Notes: generated from the sequence alone by a model not told the origin. Positions 28,995 to 38,998 are shown, counted from the first letter of the stretch. The stretch: 64,000 bases of DNA from an uncultured Moraxella sp. (GCF_945873075.1 NZ_CAMCBS010000006.1:1-64000), one strand, 5' to 3'. Program-made: numbers and translations.

Positions 28995-29115
28995 TTTTAT
29001 TATTAATGTACAAAAATTTGCACACGCAAGCGATGCAAACAAGTGCAAGTGATGTGAATTTTTGATATAATAACGCTCAAATTAACACGCCCACAGGGCA
29101 TCTAGGAGAATGAAT

Positions 29116-30153
29116 ATGGCATTGGTATCACTACGCCAATTACTTGATCATGCTGGTGAGCACGCTTATGGCTTGCCTGCGTTTAATGTCAATAACTTAG
29201 AGCAAATGCGTGCCATTATGATGGCGGCTGACAAGACGGATTCGCCAGTGATTGTACAGGCATCTGCAGGTGCTCGCAAATACGCAGGCGCACCATTTTT
29301 GCGCCATCTGATTCTATCAGCGATCGAAGAGTGGCCACACATTCCTGTGGTGATGCACCAAGATCACGGCACAAGCCCTGCAGTGTGTCAACGCTCAATT
29401 CAGCTTGGCTTTAGCTCGGTGATGATGGATGGCTCGCTTAAAGAAGACGGCAAAACCCCTGCTGATTATGACTACAATGTTGGTGTGACTCGTGAAGTGG
29501 TCAAAATGGCACACGCTTGCGGTGTCTCAGTCGAAGGTGAAATCGGCTGTCTAGGCAGTCTAGAAACTGGTATGGCGGGCGAAGAAGACGGCGTCGGCGC
29601 TGAAGGTGTGCTTGACCACAGCCAGCTATTGACTTCAGTCGAAGAAGCTCGTCAGTTTGTCGCTGATACCAATGTTGATGCGCTTGCCATTGCGGTAGGT
29701 ACATCACATGGTGCGTACAAATTCACTCGCCCACCGACAGGCGATATCCTAGCGATTGACCGCATCAAAGAAATCCACGAAGCACTGCCAAATACCCATC
29801 TAGTCATGCACGGCTCAAGCTCAGTGCCACAAGAATGGCTAAAAATCATCAACGAAAATGGCGGTAATATCGGCGAGACCTATGGCGTGCCAGTAGAACA
29901 GCTTGTCGATGCCATCAAGCATGGCGTGCGTAAAATCAACATCGACACCGATTTGCGCCTAGCATCGACCGGTGCGATTCGTAAGTTCATGACTGAGCAT
30001 CCAGCTGAGTTTGACCCACGCAAATATTTGGCAGCGTCAATGAAAGCGATGGAAGAAATCTGTGTTGCTCGTTATGAAGCCTTTGGTGCAGCGGGTAATG
30101 CCAGCAAGATTCGCCCAATCAGCCTAGAGTCGATGGTCGGATATTACAAATAA
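29116..30153 (+). CDS. fba: Fructose-bisphosphate aldolase class II
   Basis: This Zn-dependent aldolase cleaves fructose-1,6-bisphosphate to DHAP and glyceraldehyde-3-phosphate. Zn ligands occur in [16 protein letters not shown] and VMHGSSS, with catalytic and phosphate-binding segments KINIDTDLR. It is the class IIB (Calvin-cycle-like) form, 345 residues. ATG 29116 is preferred because GGAG at 29105-29108 lies 7 nt before it but only 1 nt before the in-frame ATG at 29110. The stop is immediately followed by the ruvA ATG. Confidence 0.96.
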   Translation: MALVSLRQLLDHAGEHAYGLPAFNVNNLEQMRAIMMAADKTDSPVIVQASAGARKYAGAPFLRHLILSAIEEWPHIPVVMHQDHGTSPAVCQRSIQLGFSSVMMDGSLKEDGKTPADYDYNVGVTREVVKMAHACGVSVEGEIGCLGSLETGMAGEEDGVGAEGVLDHSQLLTSVEEARQFVADTNVDALAIAVGTSHGAYKFTRPPTGDILAIDRIKEIHEALPNTHLVMHGSSSVPQEWLKIINENGGNIGETYGVPVEQLVDAIKHGVRKINIDTDLRLASTGAIRKFMTEHPAEFDPRKYLAASMKAMEEICVARYEAFGAAGNASKIRPISLESMVGYYK

Positions 30154-30774
30154 ATGATTGGTCTAATCAAAGGACAGGTGCAGTCGCTGAATGCACCTGT
30201 TGCATGTATTGTTACCAGTGGCGGTGTTGGCTATGAGATTGAGTTGCCGATACCGTCATTTTGTCAGCTGGTGCTTGGTGCAGAAGTTTGCGTATTTACA
30301 CATCTATCCGTGCGTGAAGATGCGCACAGCTTGTTCGGCTTTATTGATAAGCAAGACCGCGATGTGTTTCGCAAGCTAATCAAAATCAATGGCGTCGGTG
30401 CAAAAATGGCATTAGCCATGCTATCCACGCTATCGGCAGGTGAAATCAAGCGAGCTGTTGAGCAGGATAATGATGTTGCCTTAGTACGAGTACCGGGCAT
30501 TGGCAAAAAAACCGCACAGCGCATTATCCTAGATCTTAAGGGTAAATTGGCTGAATTTGGCGATGTATCCCCAACAGATGTTGGCGGTTTGTTTGAGTCA
30601 TCGGATACCATTAGCAATCCAATGCAGGTGATTGCCGAAGTCGAAAGTGCATTGATAAGTCTTGGCTACAAAGAAAAAGAAGCTCAAGCCGCCATCAAAA
30701 ATGCACAGTCAGATGACACCACAACCACGCAAGCCCTGCTAAAAGCCGCTTTGCGTCAGTTATCGGGATTTTGA
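30154..30774 (+). CDS. ruvA: Holliday junction DNA helicase subunit RuvA
   Basis: RuvA binds four-way junctions as a tetramer and loads the RuvB motor. The 206-residue protein shows the OB-fold start MIGLIKGQV, two helix-hairpin-helix motifs (INGVGAKMALAML and VPGIGKKTAQRIILDL) and the C-terminal RuvB-binding helix domain (ESALISLGYKEKEAQAAI). It begins at the base after the fba stop. No ruvB or ruvC is adjacent, as in other Moraxellaceae-like layouts. Confidence 0.97.
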   Translation: MIGLIKGQVQSLNAPVACIVTSGGVGYEIELPIPSFCQLVLGAEVCVFTHLSVREDAHSLFGFIDKQDRDVFRKLIKINGVGAKMALAMLSTLSAGEIKRAVEQDNDVALVRVPGIGKKTAQRIILDLKGKLAEFGDVSPTDVGGLFESSDTISNPMQVIAEVESALISLGYKEKEAQAAIKNAQSDDTTTTQALLKAALRQLSGF

Positions 30775-30814
30775 TGTAGTTACAATGTCTTTGCATTGAC
30801 TGTATTTTGTATTT

Positions 30815-30849
30815 AATAAAGCCAAGTAATTGATTTACTTGGCTTTATT
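30815..30849. terminator. Bidirectional terminator between ruvA and the LysR gene
   Basis: A perfect 15-bp stem (AATAAAGCCAAGTAA with TTACTTGGCTTTATT) and 5-nt loop lies between converging genes. Confidence 0.92.
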
Positions 30850-30880
30850 TATGTAGATGAAAAGAGTGGGCATTTGTCAG

Positions 30881-31774
30881 TTAGTTAAAGCTTGTTTGCG
30901 CTCTATCATCGATCGAGAGCATCGATAGCAGTGCCTGCATACTGGCTGAACGAGTCAGATTTGGATTGGTGACGACACCCAAATGACGTTGAAGCTCGAT
31001 ATTTTCTGCCATGTCAATTTTGATGAGATCTTGATTGATCAAGGTCTCGGGTAGTACCGACCAGCCCAGACCAACAGAGACCAGCATACGAATGGACTCA
31101 AGCGGGTTGGTACTCATCGTCGCATAGGGGCGTAGGTTATGTTTGGCAAATTCAGCCAAAGTAATTTGACTGGTAAAGGTGTTAGCAGCCGGCAAGATAG
31201 CAGGGTGGTGTGCGAGCTGTAGTAGGCTCACCTTTGATTTTTGGGCAAGGGGGCTAAGCGTACCTGTCACAAAGTACAAAGGATCACTCCATAGCGTGTG
31301 ATAATTGAGTCTGCGATCAAAAGTCGGCGGTAGGGTCAAAAAGGCAAGGGAAATCTCGCCTTCAAGCACTGCCTTGTGCGCTTCTTCAGAATCCACAAAA
31401 CGCACTTCAAGCTGTACGGCAGGATAGGACTGAATAAATCGCTTTAGCACGGGTGCAAGGTGATGTAAGCCAATATGATGGCTTGTACCAATAACCAAGC
31501 GACCTGATGCCACTTCTTTGGCGTGCTGTAGGCTAGCTTTACACGCTTCATAATCATCGAGCCAACGACGCACAAACGGTAGCAAATCATGCGCTGCTGC
31601 CGTTGGGATGATGCTGCGACCAACGGTATCAAACAGCACCGTGCCAAACTCATCTTCAAGATTCTTGATGCGTTTGCTGACAGCAGGCTGTGTGATGTAC
31701 AGTTTCTCGGCAGCGCCTGAGATACTGCCTGTTTGCATGACTGCAACAAAAGTCGCAAGATTTGTCGTATTCAT
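30881..31774 (-). CDS. LysR-family transcriptional regulator
   Basis: The 297-residue protein begins with a LysR winged helix: LATFVAVMQTGSISGAAEKLYITQPAVSKRIKNLE. A typical periplasmic-binding-like effector domain follows (from about residue 92, RLVIGTSHHIGLHHLAP). The target is unknown. It lies upstream of, and divergent from, leuCDB with a small membrane-protein gene between. Control of leucine synthesis is possible but unproven. Confidence 0.9.
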   Translation of the reverse strand: MNTTNLATFVAVMQTGSISGAAEKLYITQPAVSKRIKNLEDEFGTVLFDTVGRSIIPTAAAHDLLPFVRRWLDDYEACKASLQHAKEVASGRLVIGTSHHIGLHHLAPVLKRFIQSYPAVQLEVRFVDSEEAHKAVLEGEISLAFLTLPPTFDRRLNYHTLWSDPLYFVTGTLSPLAQKSKVSLLQLAHHPAILPAANTFTSQITLAEFAKHNLRPYATMSTNPLESIRMLVSVGLGWSVLPETLINQDLIKIDMAENIELQRHLGVVTNPNLTRSASMQALLSMLSIDDRAQTSFN

Positions 31775-31886
31775 AGAGCCATCACTTGTTTTACTGATGT
31801 AAATGATATGGATAGCTTAATGTATTCCAAAAAGTTTTGCAATCAAAATTTATAGGAATTATGAAGATAACGACAAGTCTCAACAG

Positions 31887-32189
31887 TTATTCATGATAGA
31901 ATTCATGAATTTTATAAAAAACCATCAATAAAGCAGCATAACAAAAGATGCTAACAAGGCATAGTACCAAAAAAGCAATGGCGGTTTGTTCTACGGGTAC
32001 AGATTTGGCAAGCGGATTGTGCACCATGCCAGTGCCCAGAAATAGCCAGTTAATTGCAATCTGCACCAAAAAACCAACTGCACTGATGCAAGCCGATGCT
32101 TTTTCGCTGCTTGATGGTTTTTTGCGGATAATGATAAAGCCGATCGCAAAGACGATGGCGAATAAAACGGCAGAAATTGCATAAATCAT
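31887..32189 (-). CDS. Small inner-membrane protein, unknown
   Basis: A 100-residue protein with about three membrane helices (residues 2-22, 36-53, 66-92), a charged loop RKKPSSSEKAS and a polar C-terminus KIHEFYHE. No family is recognised. It lies 112 nt upstream of the LysR gene on the same strand. Confidence 0.65.
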   Translation of the reverse strand: MIYAISAVLFAIVFAIGFIIIRKKPSSSEKASACISAVGFLVQIAINWLFLGTGMVHNPLAKSVPVEQTAIAFLVLCLVSIFCYAALLMVFYKIHEFYHE

Positions 32190-32510
32190 GGCAAGATACC
32201 CTGTTGCTTATGATTACATAAGTGTAACATAAAATTACTTAAATAGTGGATATAAATGATGAATTGGTTATTTATCATTCCAAAAAGTTAATAATTTAAT
32301 AAAAAATATAAATTATTATTATGGATTTATTTTTGCTATAATTACGCATATCTATTAAACTATAGCTAATCGAACAAGGCAACACTTGACAATAAACCAT
32401 CTTGAACGGACGATTGGGAAGTGCTTTTGTTTTATGGTATAATGATTATACCGAATTAGTATAGATTGTTTAATAATTTTTAAATTTACCCAACCATTTA
32501 GGAGTACAAA
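32190..32510 (+). promoter_or_regulatory. leuC upstream region with promoter and operator-like palindrome
   Basis: The 321-nt region holds TTGACA at about 32387 and a TATAAT at 32438-32443. The latter is embedded in the perfect palindrome GGTATAATGATTATACC (32436-32452). Binding there would cover the -10 box. No leader peptide with a leucine run is evident, so classical attenuation is not supported. GGAG stands 7 nt before the leuC ATG. Confidence 0.5.
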
Positions 32511-33929
32511 ATGGCAGGCAAAACCCTTTATGACAAATTATGGGACGACCATTTGGTCAAACAACGTGATGATGGCTCAAGTTTGATTTACATTGACCGT
32601 CAATTATTACACGAAGTAACATCACCACAAGCATTTGAAGGCTTGGAGCTTGCAGGTCGCAAGCCTTGGCGTTTATCGGCAAATGTCGCAACCCCTGACC
32701 ACAACGTGCCTACATCAATTAAAGAACGTTCTGAGGGCGTAAACGGCATTAAAGACGAAACTTCACGCATTCAAGTGCAAACCTTGGACGAAAATTGCCA
32801 AAAATTCAACATTACCGAATTTACCATTAATGACGTACGTCAAGGGATTGTCCATGTCGTAGGGCCAGAGCAAGGCTTGACCTTACCGGGAATGACCGTT
32901 GTCTGTGGCGATAGTCATACTGCAACACATGGGGCGTTTGGCTGCCTGGCACACGGTATTGGTACCAGTGAAGTTGAACACGTTTTAGCAACACAATGCC
33001 TTGTACAAAAGAAAATGAAAAATATGCTGGTTCGTGTGGACGGCAAACTTGGCAAAGGCGTTACCCCTAAAGATGTGGTACTTGCCATCATTGGTAAAAT
33101 TGGTACAGCAGGCGGAACAGGACACGCTATCGAATTTGGCGGACAAGTGTTCCGTGATATGTCTATTGAAGGACGTATGACCGTTTGCAATATGGCAATC
33201 GAAGGCGGAGCCAGAGTCGGCTTAGTTGCGGTTGATGACAAAACCATTGAATATGTTAAAGGTCGTCCGTATGCCCCAACAGGAGAAGATTGGGACAAAG
33301 CGGTAGCATATTGGAATACCTTACATTCTGATGATGATGCACATTTTGATACTGTAATTGTAATGCAGGGCGAAGAGATTGAGCCACAAGTTTCGTGGGG
33401 AACATCACCTGAAATGGTCATTCCAGTTACCCAAAATGTACCAACTCTTGAGCAAGCAAAAGACGATGTACAAAAAAATGACTGGACACGTGCTTACCAA
33501 TATATGGGCTTAACCGCAGGACAATCCCTCGCTGACATCAAGCTTGACCGAGTATTTATTGGTTCTTGCACCAATTCACGCATTGAAGATATCCGTGCAG
33601 CGGCTGAAGTCGTAAAAGGACGTAAAGTTGCAGACACGATTAAACAGGCGATGGTTGTTCCGGGGTCTGGTTTAGTGAAAAAACAAGCGGAAATCGAGGG
33701 ATTGGATAAAATCTTTATCGATGCAGGCTTTGAATGGCGTGAACCGGGTTGCTCAATGTGCCTTGCGATGAATGCCGATAAATTACAAGCAGGCGAACAT
33801 TGTGCCAGCACCAGTAACCGCAACTTTGAAGGTCGTCAAGGTAATGGCGGACGTACACATTTAGTCAGTCCAGCAATGGCAGCCGCCGCAGCGATTGCAG
33901 GGCATTTTGTGGATGTACGAACATTCTAA
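32511..33929 (+). CDS. leuC: 3-isopropylmalate dehydratase large subunit
   Basis: LeuC with LeuD isomerises 2-isopropylmalate to 3-isopropylmalate. The [4Fe-4S] cluster ligands are in [19 protein letters not shown] and [12 protein letters not shown] / [10 protein letters not shown] segments (two of the three Cys in the latter). The length of 472 residues is normal for the bacterial LeuC. Codon use looks more AT-rich than in leuB. LeuD is not next to it: a toxin-antitoxin pair intervenes. Confidence 0.97.
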   Translation: MAGKTLYDKLWDDHLVKQRDDGSSLIYIDRQLLHEVTSPQAFEGLELAGRKPWRLSANVATPDHNVPTSIKERSEGVNGIKDETSRIQVQTLDENCQKFNITEFTINDVRQGIVHVVGPEQGLTLPGMTVVCGDSHTATHGAFGCLAHGIGTSEVEHVLATQCLVQKKMKNMLVRVDGKLGKGVTPKDVVLAIIGKIGTAGGTGHAIEFGGQVFRDMSIEGRMTVCNMAIEGGARVGLVAVDDKTIEYVKGRPYAPTGEDWDKAVAYWNTLHSDDDAHFDTVIVMQGEEIEPQVSWGTSPEMVIPVTQNVPTLEQAKDDVQKNDWTRAYQYMGLTAGQSLADIKLDRVFIGSCTNSRIEDIRAAAEVVKGRKVADTIKQAMVVPGSGLVKKQAEIEGLDKIFIDAGFEWREPGCSMCLAMNADKLQAGEHCASTSNRNFEGRQGNGGRTHLVSPAMAAAAAIAGHFVDVRTF

Positions 33930-34002
33930 TCAAACCTTGTTAATTGAATGGAATGGGCATTATTTGGCAAAATCAGTAACTACTAAAATCATGGAGTATG
34001 CT

Positions 34003-34227
34003 ATGCCAATTTCTGTTGTTGAACAATATTATCAAATGATTGAGCATTTGGATAAGGCTGATAAAATCATTTTGGCTGAAAAAATTATGAATTCAGTCAA
34101 GCAAGAATCAAAGCCTTTGAATGATTTATCCAAATTAACACCGCATCCAAATGCAGTCAATGGTAATTCTGATGATTTGGTGAACATCAGTTGGGAAAAG
34201 GAGTTAAATCTTGATTTCCCGACATAA
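34003..34227 (+). CDS. Putative antitoxin of a VapBC-like pair
   Basis: The 74-residue product MPISVVEQYYQMIEHLDKADK... is a small, helical, charged protein. It lies directly before and overlapping a PIN-domain gene by 17 nt. ATG 34003 is chosen because GGAG stands 6 nt upstream; the open frame extends back into leuC, but that part is not convincing. Size, overlap and order are those of type II antitoxins. The N-terminus is not an obvious AbrB or Phd motif. Confidence 0.6.
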   Translation: MPISVVEQYYQMIEHLDKADKIILAEKIMNSVKQESKPLNDLSKLTPHPNAVNGNSDDLVNISWEKELNLDFPT

Positions 34228-34600
34228 TATTTATTTGGATACTCATGCTGTCATTTGGCTTTATCTGATGGAGATGGATAAGTTTTCTGATAAAGTGATA
34301 CACTTGCTGAAAAACAATTATTTATTCGTATCTCCAATGGTAAAGCTAGAGCTGCAATATCTTTATGAGATAAAAAGACTTAATGATTCGCCTGATATGA
34401 TTTTAAAATCATTGAAACAGAGTATTAATTTAAGTGTTTGCCAAAAATCATGGTTGGATATTGTTAATGTGGCATTGACTTGTGATTTTACTCGTGATGC
34501 TTTTGACCGTTTGATTGTTGCTCATGCCATGCTTGATAATAGCATTTTGATTAGTAAAGATAGTAATTTAACTAAACACTATCAACATTGTGTTTGGTAA
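34211..34600 (+). CDS. PIN-domain toxin (VapC-like)
   Basis: The 129-residue PIN protein has acidic residues at the expected places: Asp10 in IYLDTHAVIWL, Glu48 in VKLELQYL, Asp95 in DAFDRLIVAHA and Asp in ISKDSNL. Such toxins are RNases that cut tRNA or rRNA and are neutralised by the upstream antitoxin. The start is TTG 34211, with GGAG 8 nt upstream and no suitable ATG. It stops 16 nt before leuD, so the pair is threaded into the leucine operon. Confidence 0.8.
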   Translation: MISRHNIYLDTHAVIWLYLMEMDKFSDKVIHLLKNNYLFVSPMVKLELQYLYEIKRLNDSPDMILKSLKQSINLSVCQKSWLDIVNVALTCDFTRDAFDRLIVAHAMLDNSILISKDSNLTKHYQHCVW

Positions 34601-34616
34601 AATTTAAAAGGAAAAT

Positions 34617-35267
34617 ATGATGAAAAAATACACCATTGAAACAGGCATTGTTGCACCGCTTGACCGTGCCAATGTTGATACGGATTTAATTATCCCAAAA
34701 CAGTTTTTAAAATCCATTAAACGCACAGGTTTTGGCGATAATTTATTTGATGAATTACGCTACCTTGATGAAGGCTATTTGGGTCAAGATATTGCCAAAC
34801 GTCCAAAAAATCCTGATTTTGTGCTAAATCAAGCACGTTATCAAGGAGCAACGATTTTGCTGACTCGCAGTAATTTTGGTTGTGGTTCAAGTCGTGAACA
34901 CGCACCTTGGGCATTAAATGAATATGGATTCCGTACCATCATTGCTCCAAGTTATGCCGATATTTTCTTTAATAATAGCTTTAAAAACGGTATGTTACCT
35001 GTTATTTTAACCGAAAGCGAAGTTGATGAGCTATTTAAAGAATGTGTGGTTAATGAAGGCTATCAATTAACCGTTGATTTGGAAAACCAAAAAGTTGTTT
35101 CACCATCAGGCAAAGAATATCATTTTGAAGTAGATGCGTTTCGTAAACATTGCTTGTTAAATGGTTTAGATGATATTGGTTTAACCTTACAAGATAGCGA
35201 TAGCATTCGTGCCTTTGAAGAAAAAGCCCGTGCGGATAGACCGTGGGTGTTTAAGGATTTGGCATAA
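34617..35267 (+). CDS. leuD: 3-isopropylmalate dehydratase small subunit
   Basis: LeuD is the swivelling partner of Leu[41 protein letters not shown] and the [19 protein letters not shown] segment are diagnostic. 216 residues is the normal length. AAGGA is 7 nt before the ATG pair at 34617/34620. Base composition is markedly AT-rich, like leuC and the genes between them. Confidence 0.97.
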   Translation: MMKKYTIETGIVAPLDRANVDTDLIIPKQFLKSIKRTGFGDNLFDELRYLDEGYLGQDIAKRPKNPDFVLNQARYQGATILLTRSNFGCGSSREHAPWALNEYGFRTIIAPSYADIFFNNSFKNGMLPVILTESEVDELFKECVVNEGYQLTVDLENQKVVSPSGKEYHFEVDAFRKHCLLNGLDDIGLTLQDSDSIRAFEEKARADRPWVFKDLA

Positions 35268-35277
35268 TTGGAGCTGA

Positions 35278-35766
35278 TTGATGATTAAAACTGCTGAAAT
35301 TTCTGAATGCGGTAAATATAGATATCAATTAAAAAGACAATGGGGTTCTGGTAATAATTTTGTACTTTTTATTGCCTTAAACCCATCTATTGCGGATTCT
35401 GAAATTGATGATCCAACATTAACTAGATGTATTAATTTTGCAAAAATGCAAAATTATGACGGTCTAATCATGGCTAATCTTTTTGCCTACCGAGCAACCA
35501 ATCCTAATGATCTAATTGGAGATAAAGATTATTTAATCGGTGCTTTAAATGATGATTGGATACGAAGAAGCATTGAAGAAGTGGATGCTATTGTCGTATG
35601 TTGGGGAAATGATGGTGCTTATCTGAACAGAAGTGATGAAGTTCTTGAGATTTTAAAAGAATATCAAGAAATTAAACAGGTTTTCTGTTTGGATAAGAAC
35701 GCAACTGGGCAACCAAAACACCCATTATATGCGAAAAGTGATAAAGACTGGGTTAAATTTTTTTGA
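35278..35766 (+). CDS. DUF1643-family protein
   Basis: The 162-residue protein matches the DUF1643 pattern: FVLFIALNPSIADSEIDDPTLTRCINFAK near residues 29-57, NLFAYRATNPNDL, and AIVVCWGNDG. The biochemical role of the family is not known. These genes often occur in accessory regions. It sits 10 nt after leuD and 27 nt before leuB, so it is transcribed with the leucine genes. It is AT-rich. Confidence 0.8.
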   Translation: MMIKTAEISECGKYRYQLKRQWGSGNNFVLFIALNPSIADSEIDDPTLTRCINFAKMQNYDGLIMANLFAYRATNPNDLIGDKDYLIGALNDDWIRRSIEEVDAIVVCWGNDGAYLNRSDEVLEILKEYQEIKQVFCLDKNATGQPKHPLYAKSDKDWVKFF

Positions 35767-35793
35767 GTAATATAAATTTGTAAGGAAATAACA

Positions 35794-36864
35794 ATGACCA
35801 AACACATTGCAATTTTAAAAGGTGATGGTATCGGGCCTGAAATTATCGCTCAAGCGGTAAAAGTGCTGGATAAGTTAATCGCCAATGGCTTGGATGCTAG
35901 TTATGAATATGCGGAGCTTGGCGGCTCTGCCTATGACAAATACGGCTCGCCTTATCCAAGCGAAACCCAAGAAATCGTGCGTAAGGCTGATGCGGTGCTA
36001 CTTGGTGCGGTCGGCTCGCCGCAGTATGACACACTTGAGCGTGCGTTGCGTCCTGAGCGTGGGCTATTGGCGATTCGTAAGGATTTGAATTTGTTTGCAA
36101 ATTTGCGTCCTGCTATTCTGTATAAAGAACTTGCCAATGCATCCACGCTTAAGCCTGAAGTGGTGGCGGGTCTTGATATTTTGATCGTGCGAGAACTGAC
36201 GGGCGATATTTATTTTGGTGAGCCACGCGGTATCCGCACGCTTGAAAATGGTGAGCGTGAAGGCTTTAACACCATGAAATACTCTGAAAGTGAAATCCGC
36301 CGTATCGCCAAAGTTGCCTTTGAAGCTGCTCAAAAACGCAACAAAAAACTATGCAGCGTGGACAAGGCAAATGTGCTAGAAGCGACCGAGCTGTGGAAAG
36401 AAATTTTCACCGAAGTGGGTAAAGACTATCCAGATGTCGAGCTTAGTCATATGTATGTGGACAACGCTGCCATGCAACTGGTCAAAGCGCCAAAGCAGTT
36501 CGATGTCGTGGCGACAGGCAATATCTTTGGTGATATCCTATCTGACCAAGCATCCATGCTGACAGGCTCTATCGGTATGCTACCATCAGCAAGCCTAGAT
36601 GAAAATGGCAAGGGTCTATACGAGCCAAGCCACGGCTCTGCCCCTGATATCGCAGGTCAAGACAAGGCAAACCCACTAGCGACCATCCTATCGCTTGCCA
36701 TGCTACTACGCTATAGCCTAGCTGATGAAGCACGAGCCAAGCAAGTTGAAGATGCGGTGGGCAAGGTGCTAGAGCAAGGCTTGCGTACTGCGGACATCTA
36801 TGAAGGTGGCACACAGCTGGTCTCATGTACAGCGATGGGCGATGCGGTGCTTGCGGCTTTATAA
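35794..36864 (+). CDS. leuB: 3-isopropylmalate dehydrogenase
   Basis: LeuB oxidatively decarboxylates 3-isopropylmalate with NAD. The N-terminal [11 protein letters not shown], the [21 protein letters not shown] segment, the [14 protein letters not shown] substrate site and [15 protein letters not shown] with the Mg-binding [22 protein letters not shown] (split here in name only) are present in 356 residues. The body of the gene returns to the GC-richer composition of the surrounding chromosome. AAGGA lies upstream of the ATG. Confidence 0.97.
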   Translation: MTKHIAILKGDGIGPEIIAQAVKVLDKLIANGLDASYEYAELGGSAYDKYGSPYPSETQEIVRKADAVLLGAVGSPQYDTLERALRPERGLLAIRKDLNLFANLRPAILYKELANASTLKPEVVAGLDILIVRELTGDIYFGEPRGIRTLENGEREGFNTMKYSESEIRRIAKVAFEAAQKRNKKLCSVDKANVLEATELWKEIFTEVGKDYPDVELSHMYVDNAAMQLVKAPKQFDVVATGNIFGDILSDQASMLTGSIGMLPSASLDENGKGLYEPSHGSAPDIAGQDKANPLATILSLAMLLRYSLADEARAKQVEDAVGKVLEQGLRTADIYEGGTQLVSCTAMGDAVLAAL

Positions 36865-36933
36865 GCAGTGTGATTGATTGGATTGATGATATATTTCATC
36901 GAAATTAATCACCATCATAATCATAACCCAAAA

Positions 36934-36965
36934 AAATATCGCCAGTTATCTGACTGGCGATATTT
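36934..36965. terminator. Bidirectional terminator between leuB and the oligopeptide-binding protein gene
   Basis: A perfect 13-bp stem (AAATATCGCCAGT with ACTGGCGATATTT) and 6-nt loop TATCTG, flanked by A and T runs, separates converging genes. Confidence 0.92.
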
Positions 36966-36991
36966 TATTATTCACTGATGTAGCGACTTAA

Positions 36992-38614
36992 TCATTTCTT
37001 GAATGAAATATCTTTGATCAAGTAGCCGTCCAATGGATCTTTGTTTGAAAAACCGTTCACATAAGGCTTGATCAGGCGCACGCTGACTGTTGAGAACAGT
37101 GGCATGATGGCGGTGTCTTTTGAGATCAAAGTCTCAGCATCTTTATACAGCTGTGCACGAGCTTCAGTGGTGGTATCAGCTTTTAGCGTGTTTGCCATCA
37201 CAGCGTCATATTCAGCACTGCTGTATTTGCCTGTGTTATTACTATTGCCAGTTTTTAGCAGGTTTAGGAAGCTTGATGGTTCGTTATAGTCTGCACACCA
37301 ACCTGATAGCGCCAAGGTGAATTTGCCTTGGTTTTTAGTATCTAGGAAGGTTTTCCATTCTTGGTTGATTTGTGCTGCATCGACTGCGCCACCTAGGTTC
37401 TGTTTCCACATGGCGGTGACAGCGTTTGACATCAGCTTACCGGTTTCACTCGTTGAGTACAAGAACTCAAACTTCAGTGGATTTTCGGCAGTGTAGCCTG
37501 CTTCTGCTAGCAGTGCTTTGGCTTTTTCGTTTCGTGCTGCAGCATCGAGAGATTTCCACTCAGGTGCGGCTTCAAGCATACCTTGGGTGGCGATAGGGGT
37601 CAGCTGATAAGCAGGCACATCACCACGCTTGAGTGCGGTGACGATGTTATCACGATCGATTGCCATCGATAGTGCTTCACGGACTCGTGGGTCATTGAGT
37701 GGCGCTACCGCAACATTTGGCTCTAGATAGTGCGTACATAGCTTTGGCGCAGTGTGGATTTCGTTAGGAATCTCTTTTTTGGTTTTTTCGATTTGCTCAC
37801 CTGGCACAGCTGAGATATCGACTTCACCGGCTAGATAGCGGTTGATGCCATTTTGACCAGTGATTGGTAGAAATTGTGCTTTTTCGATGGTGGTCTTGTC
37901 ATTGGCATAATAAGCAGGGTTACGCACCACAGTGATGTGGCTGCCTACCGCCCATTCGCTCATGGTATAAGCACCACTGACGACGATATTTTTTGGATCT
38001 AGCCATTTATCGCCATGGGTTTCGATGGTTTTTTGGTGCACAGGATAGGTTACAGGCAGGGCAAGCATATCAACGAAATATGGCACAGCTTCTGTCAAGG
38101 TCACCTGCAGGGTCTTATCATCCAGTGCTTTTACGCCCAGCTGATCAACTGGCATCTTGCCAGTAGCGACGGCATCGGCATTGAGTACTTTGGCATCAGC
38201 TAGGTAAGTCGCATAATATGCACCTGTTGCAGGATCGACTAGGCGGCGCAGTGCGTAGGCGGCATCGTGTGCGGTGATGGCATCGCCATTTGACCACTTG
38301 GCATCACGCAGGGTGAATGTCCAGACTTTATTGTCTTTGGTTTCCCATTTTTCGGCAAGACCTGGGATGGTTTTGCCATCAGCATCCGTCACTACCAAGC
38401 CTTCAAACATCTGGCGAATGACTGCCGAGCCGTTCGTGTCCTGTGATTTTTGTGGGTCAAGTGAGCTTGGCTCAGCACCATTGACGATGACCAGCGTATC
38501 TTTATTGGCAGGTAGCGTCTCTGGTGATGCCGTCACAGAACCGCCACCAGAACAGGCGGCTAGGGTGAAGGTGGTAGTAAGCGCCAAGGCAAGCGCAGAT
38601 TTTGGATACATCAT
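36992..38614 (-). CDS. oppA: Peptide ABC transporter substrate-binding lipoprotein (OppA type)
   Basis: A 540-residue SBP_bac_5 protein that captures peptides in the periplasm. The signal peptide ends in the lipobox LAAC (Cys21) followed by SGGG, so it is a lipoprotein unlike E. coli OppA. EPSSLDPQKSQDTNGSAVIRQMFEGLVV and the later ALSMAIDRDNIV region are typical of the OppA/DppA group. AAGGATG is about 8 nt upstream of the ATG. No permease or ATPase genes are next to it, so it is an orphan binding protein in this window. Confidence 0.9.
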   Translation of the reverse strand: MMYPKSALALALTTTFTLAACSGGGSVTASPETLPANKDTLVIVNGAEPSSLDPQKSQDTNGSAVIRQMFEGLVVTDADGKTIPGLAEKWETKDNKVWTFTLRDAKWSNGDAITAHDAAYALRRLVDPATGAYYATYLADAKVLNADAVATGKMPVDQLGVKALDDKTLQVTLTEAVPYFVDMLALPVTYPVHQKTIETHGDKWLDPKNIVVSGAYTMSEWAVGSHITVVRNPAYYANDKTTIEKAQFLPITGQNGINRYLAGEVDISAVPGEQIEKTKKEIPNEIHTAPKLCTHYLEPNVAVAPLNDPRVREALSMAIDRDNIVTALKRGDVPAYQLTPIATQGMLEAAPEWKSLDAAARNEKAKALLAEAGYTAENPLKFEFLYSTSETGKLMSNAVTAMWKQNLGGAVDAAQINQEWKTFLDTKNQGKFTLALSGWCADYNEPSSFLNLLKTGNSNNTGKYSSAEYDAVMANTLKADTTTEARAQLYKDAETLISKDTAIMPLFSTVSVRLIKPYVNGFSNKDPLDGYLIKDISFKK

Positions 38615-38844
38615 TGTAAAACATCCTTAAGAGCAAATGGTATCAATAAAAAATTGATATGAAAAACACATCAAACCCAAAAATTTTTGATAAGTTTGAC
38701 GGTGAAATCTTAGCAAATGATTGTTATTTGTCAAGACAATATTTTAGAATTTGGCATAATATTTTGTATCTGACAGGCGGGTGTGGCAGCTGCTTCAATC
38801 GTCATGATAAATTTGTTATACTATTACACTTTCTGCAATTTTCA

Positions 38845-38862
38845 AATGATAATGAGAATTTT
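38845..38862 (+). promoter_or_regulatory. Fur-box-like site 1 upstream of tonB
   Basis: AATGATAATGAGAATTTT matches the core GATAAT-GAxAAT hexamer array of the Fur consensus. It is 140 nt before the tonB start. Confidence 0.5.
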
Positions 38863-38915
38863 ATGCAAAAACGTGATTAAGTGATTGAAATTTTGTCAAA
38901 ACGATTTATAATATG

Positions 38916-38934
38916 TCAATTGATAATCGTTATC
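38916..38934 (+). promoter_or_regulatory. Fur-box site 2 upstream of tonB
   Basis: GATAATCGTTATC (38922-38934) is identical to the right 13 bases of the 19-bp Fur consensus except one position and is itself nearly palindromic. It lies 65 nt before the tonB start, a standard place for iron repression of tonB-exbBD. Confidence 0.7.
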
Positions 38935-38998
38935 GTTTTTATTTGTATTTTTAAACAACAATAATTCGCTTGCCAAAATTTGGGCAACGGTATGACTG

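Larger units (their letters stand above)
38615..38998. other. Divergent intergenic region between oppA and tonB
   Basis: This 384-nt AT-rich region contains no gene. It holds two Fur-box-like sites near its tonB end (38845-38862 and 38916-38934) and promoters for both flanking genes. A short open frame on the plus strand (38659-38880) looks non-coding. Confidence 0.6.

Noticed and set aside
33895..34002. Extended N-terminus of the antitoxin frame, starting inside leuC
   Set aside because: It overlaps leuC and contains no GGAG; the GGAG-ATG pair at 34003 gives a normal antitoxin size.
38659..38880. 73-residue open frame between oppA and tonB
   Set aside because: Located in the AT-rich regulatory region, no ribosome site, no recognisable composition; Fur-like sites lie inside its end.
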